A stretch of DNA of 64,000 nucleotides, from contig CAJKMA010000002.1 in NCBI GenBank assembly GCA_905200905.1, forward strand, positions 1-64,000, in the 5' to 3' direction. Positions 63,543 to 64,000 of the stretch are shown one piece after another (position 1 is the first letter of the stretch; each line of letters starts with the position of its first letter). The translations under genes were made by a program, and so were the position numbers. This DNA is from an uncultured Bacillota bacterium (lineage in GTDB: Bacteria; Bacillota; Clostridia; Lachnospirales; Lachnospiraceae). The notes beneath the pieces are model-generated. The model made no database searches and was not told the DNA's origin. It saw only the letters and a program-made list of their open reading frames with translations.

Positions 63543-64000
63543 GTGTTAAATCAGAACAATAATAATGATAGAAAAATGCAGACGGCAGGATATTTGATAT
63601 TATCTTTTTTTATTTGTTTTGTCCCAAGAATTCTTTTCTTAAAAGATGTATATCCATTAAGTGTTACTGGGGATGAAACATTTATGTTTATGCCTGCAGC
63701 TACATGGGCAGGATTAGATTGGTCAGGAAATGTCAGAGACTATCGCTATTATGGCTATGGTTTCGTGGCTTTACTGACACCTCTTTTTAAATACATAGAA
63801 AGTCCGGTTGTTTTATATAGAATCATTGTGGGCTTCATGATCTTGTTTCAGGCTTTGGTAGGACCAATCAGCTATCATATTATGAAAAAATATTTTTCTA
63901 TGAAAAATAATCTGCTTACCGTTGCTGTTTCAGTAGCATGTTCGTATCTTGTCTTTTTGAGAGCCGTTTATGCTTATAACGAATTTATTTATGATTTATT
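63543..64000 (+). CDS. partial membrane protein, probable GT-C-type glycosyltransferase
   Basis: An open frame runs from GTG 63543 to the window edge (152 codons, no stop). Translation begins MLNQNNNNDRKMQTAGYL. The first membrane segment LILSFFICFVPRILFL is followed by an outer loop with GDETFMFMPA. An acidic GDE/D-E motif after TM1 is a feature of GT-C enzymes (ArnT/GT39-like). Further hydrophobic segments follow at about residues 96-113 and 125-142. GGAG at 63530-63533 is the ribosome site. It probably adds a sugar or modifies the polymer outside the membrane. The C-terminal part lies beyond this window. Confidence 0.65.
   Translation, partial: MLNQNNNNDRKMQTAGYLILSFFICFVPRILFLKDVYPLSVTGDETFMFMPAATWAGLDWSGNVRDYRYYGYGFVALLTPLFKYIESPVVLYRIIVGFMILFQALVGPISYHIMKKYFSMKNNLLTVAVSVACSYLVFLRAVYAYNEFIYDL

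Overview
This 64 kb window looks like chromosome from a Gram-positive, low-GC gut anaerobe of the Lachnospiraceae, probably close to Blautia. That is inferred from gene content and operon style: a PolC-type replicase, de novo NAD synthesis with a NiaR-type repressor, a T-box leader, a cyclic-di-AMP receptor, DUF5716/DUF5717 proteins and a Wzx/Wzy-type polysaccharide locus. Most genes are on the + strand, closely packed, with strong AGGAGG-like ribosome sites and TTGACA/TATAAT-like promoters. No CRISPR array, intact insertion sequence or prophage is visible. The only mobile-type trace is one broken Rpn-type nuclease gene.

Region 1 (1-13.6 kb) is mostly housekeeping. It holds a YtrA-type regulator with its ABC transporter, tRNA-Gly(GCC), a DarA-like cyclic-di-AMP receptor, a four-cluster ferredoxin, nadA-nadB-nadC-niaR, an alpha/beta hydrolase, birA, a vanZ-like gene, a T-box-controlled sodium:amino-acid symporter, thyA-folA and the rpn pseudogene.

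Region 2 (13.7-21.5 kb) is a sucrose or fructoside utilisation unit. A divergent LacI-family repressor faces a solute-binding lipoprotein, two permeases, a GH32 fructosidase and a GH13 amylosucrase-like enzyme. Matching tandem ACCGGT operators lie at both promoters.

Region 3 (21.5-42.8 kb) carries ilvE, an xpaC-telA-ispG-polC operon, purC, a CobD/HisC-like aminotransferase, an uncharacterised three-gene set (1,179-aa DUF5717-like protein, actin/Hsp70-fold DUF5716-like protein, TPR protein), purB, an NhaC-type antiporter and purA.

Region 4 (42.8-50.0 kb) has two divergent cell-wall-anchored surface proteins (a repeat adhesin-like protein and a GH73 glucosaminidase), an NCS2 permease and a DUF362 protein.

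Region 5 (50.1 kb to the window end) is a polysaccharide operon that runs off the edge. It begins with a PglF-like UDP-GlcNAc 4,6-dehydratase, a DegT aminotransferase and a PglC-like phosphoglycosyl transferase. UDP-galactopyranose mutase, five glycosyltransferases, a Wzy/ligase-type protein, a Wzx flippase and the start of a GT-C-like membrane protein follow. Together they should build a repeat unit on undecaprenyl phosphate, probably starting with an aminated dideoxy sugar and containing galactofuranose, then flip and polymerise it.
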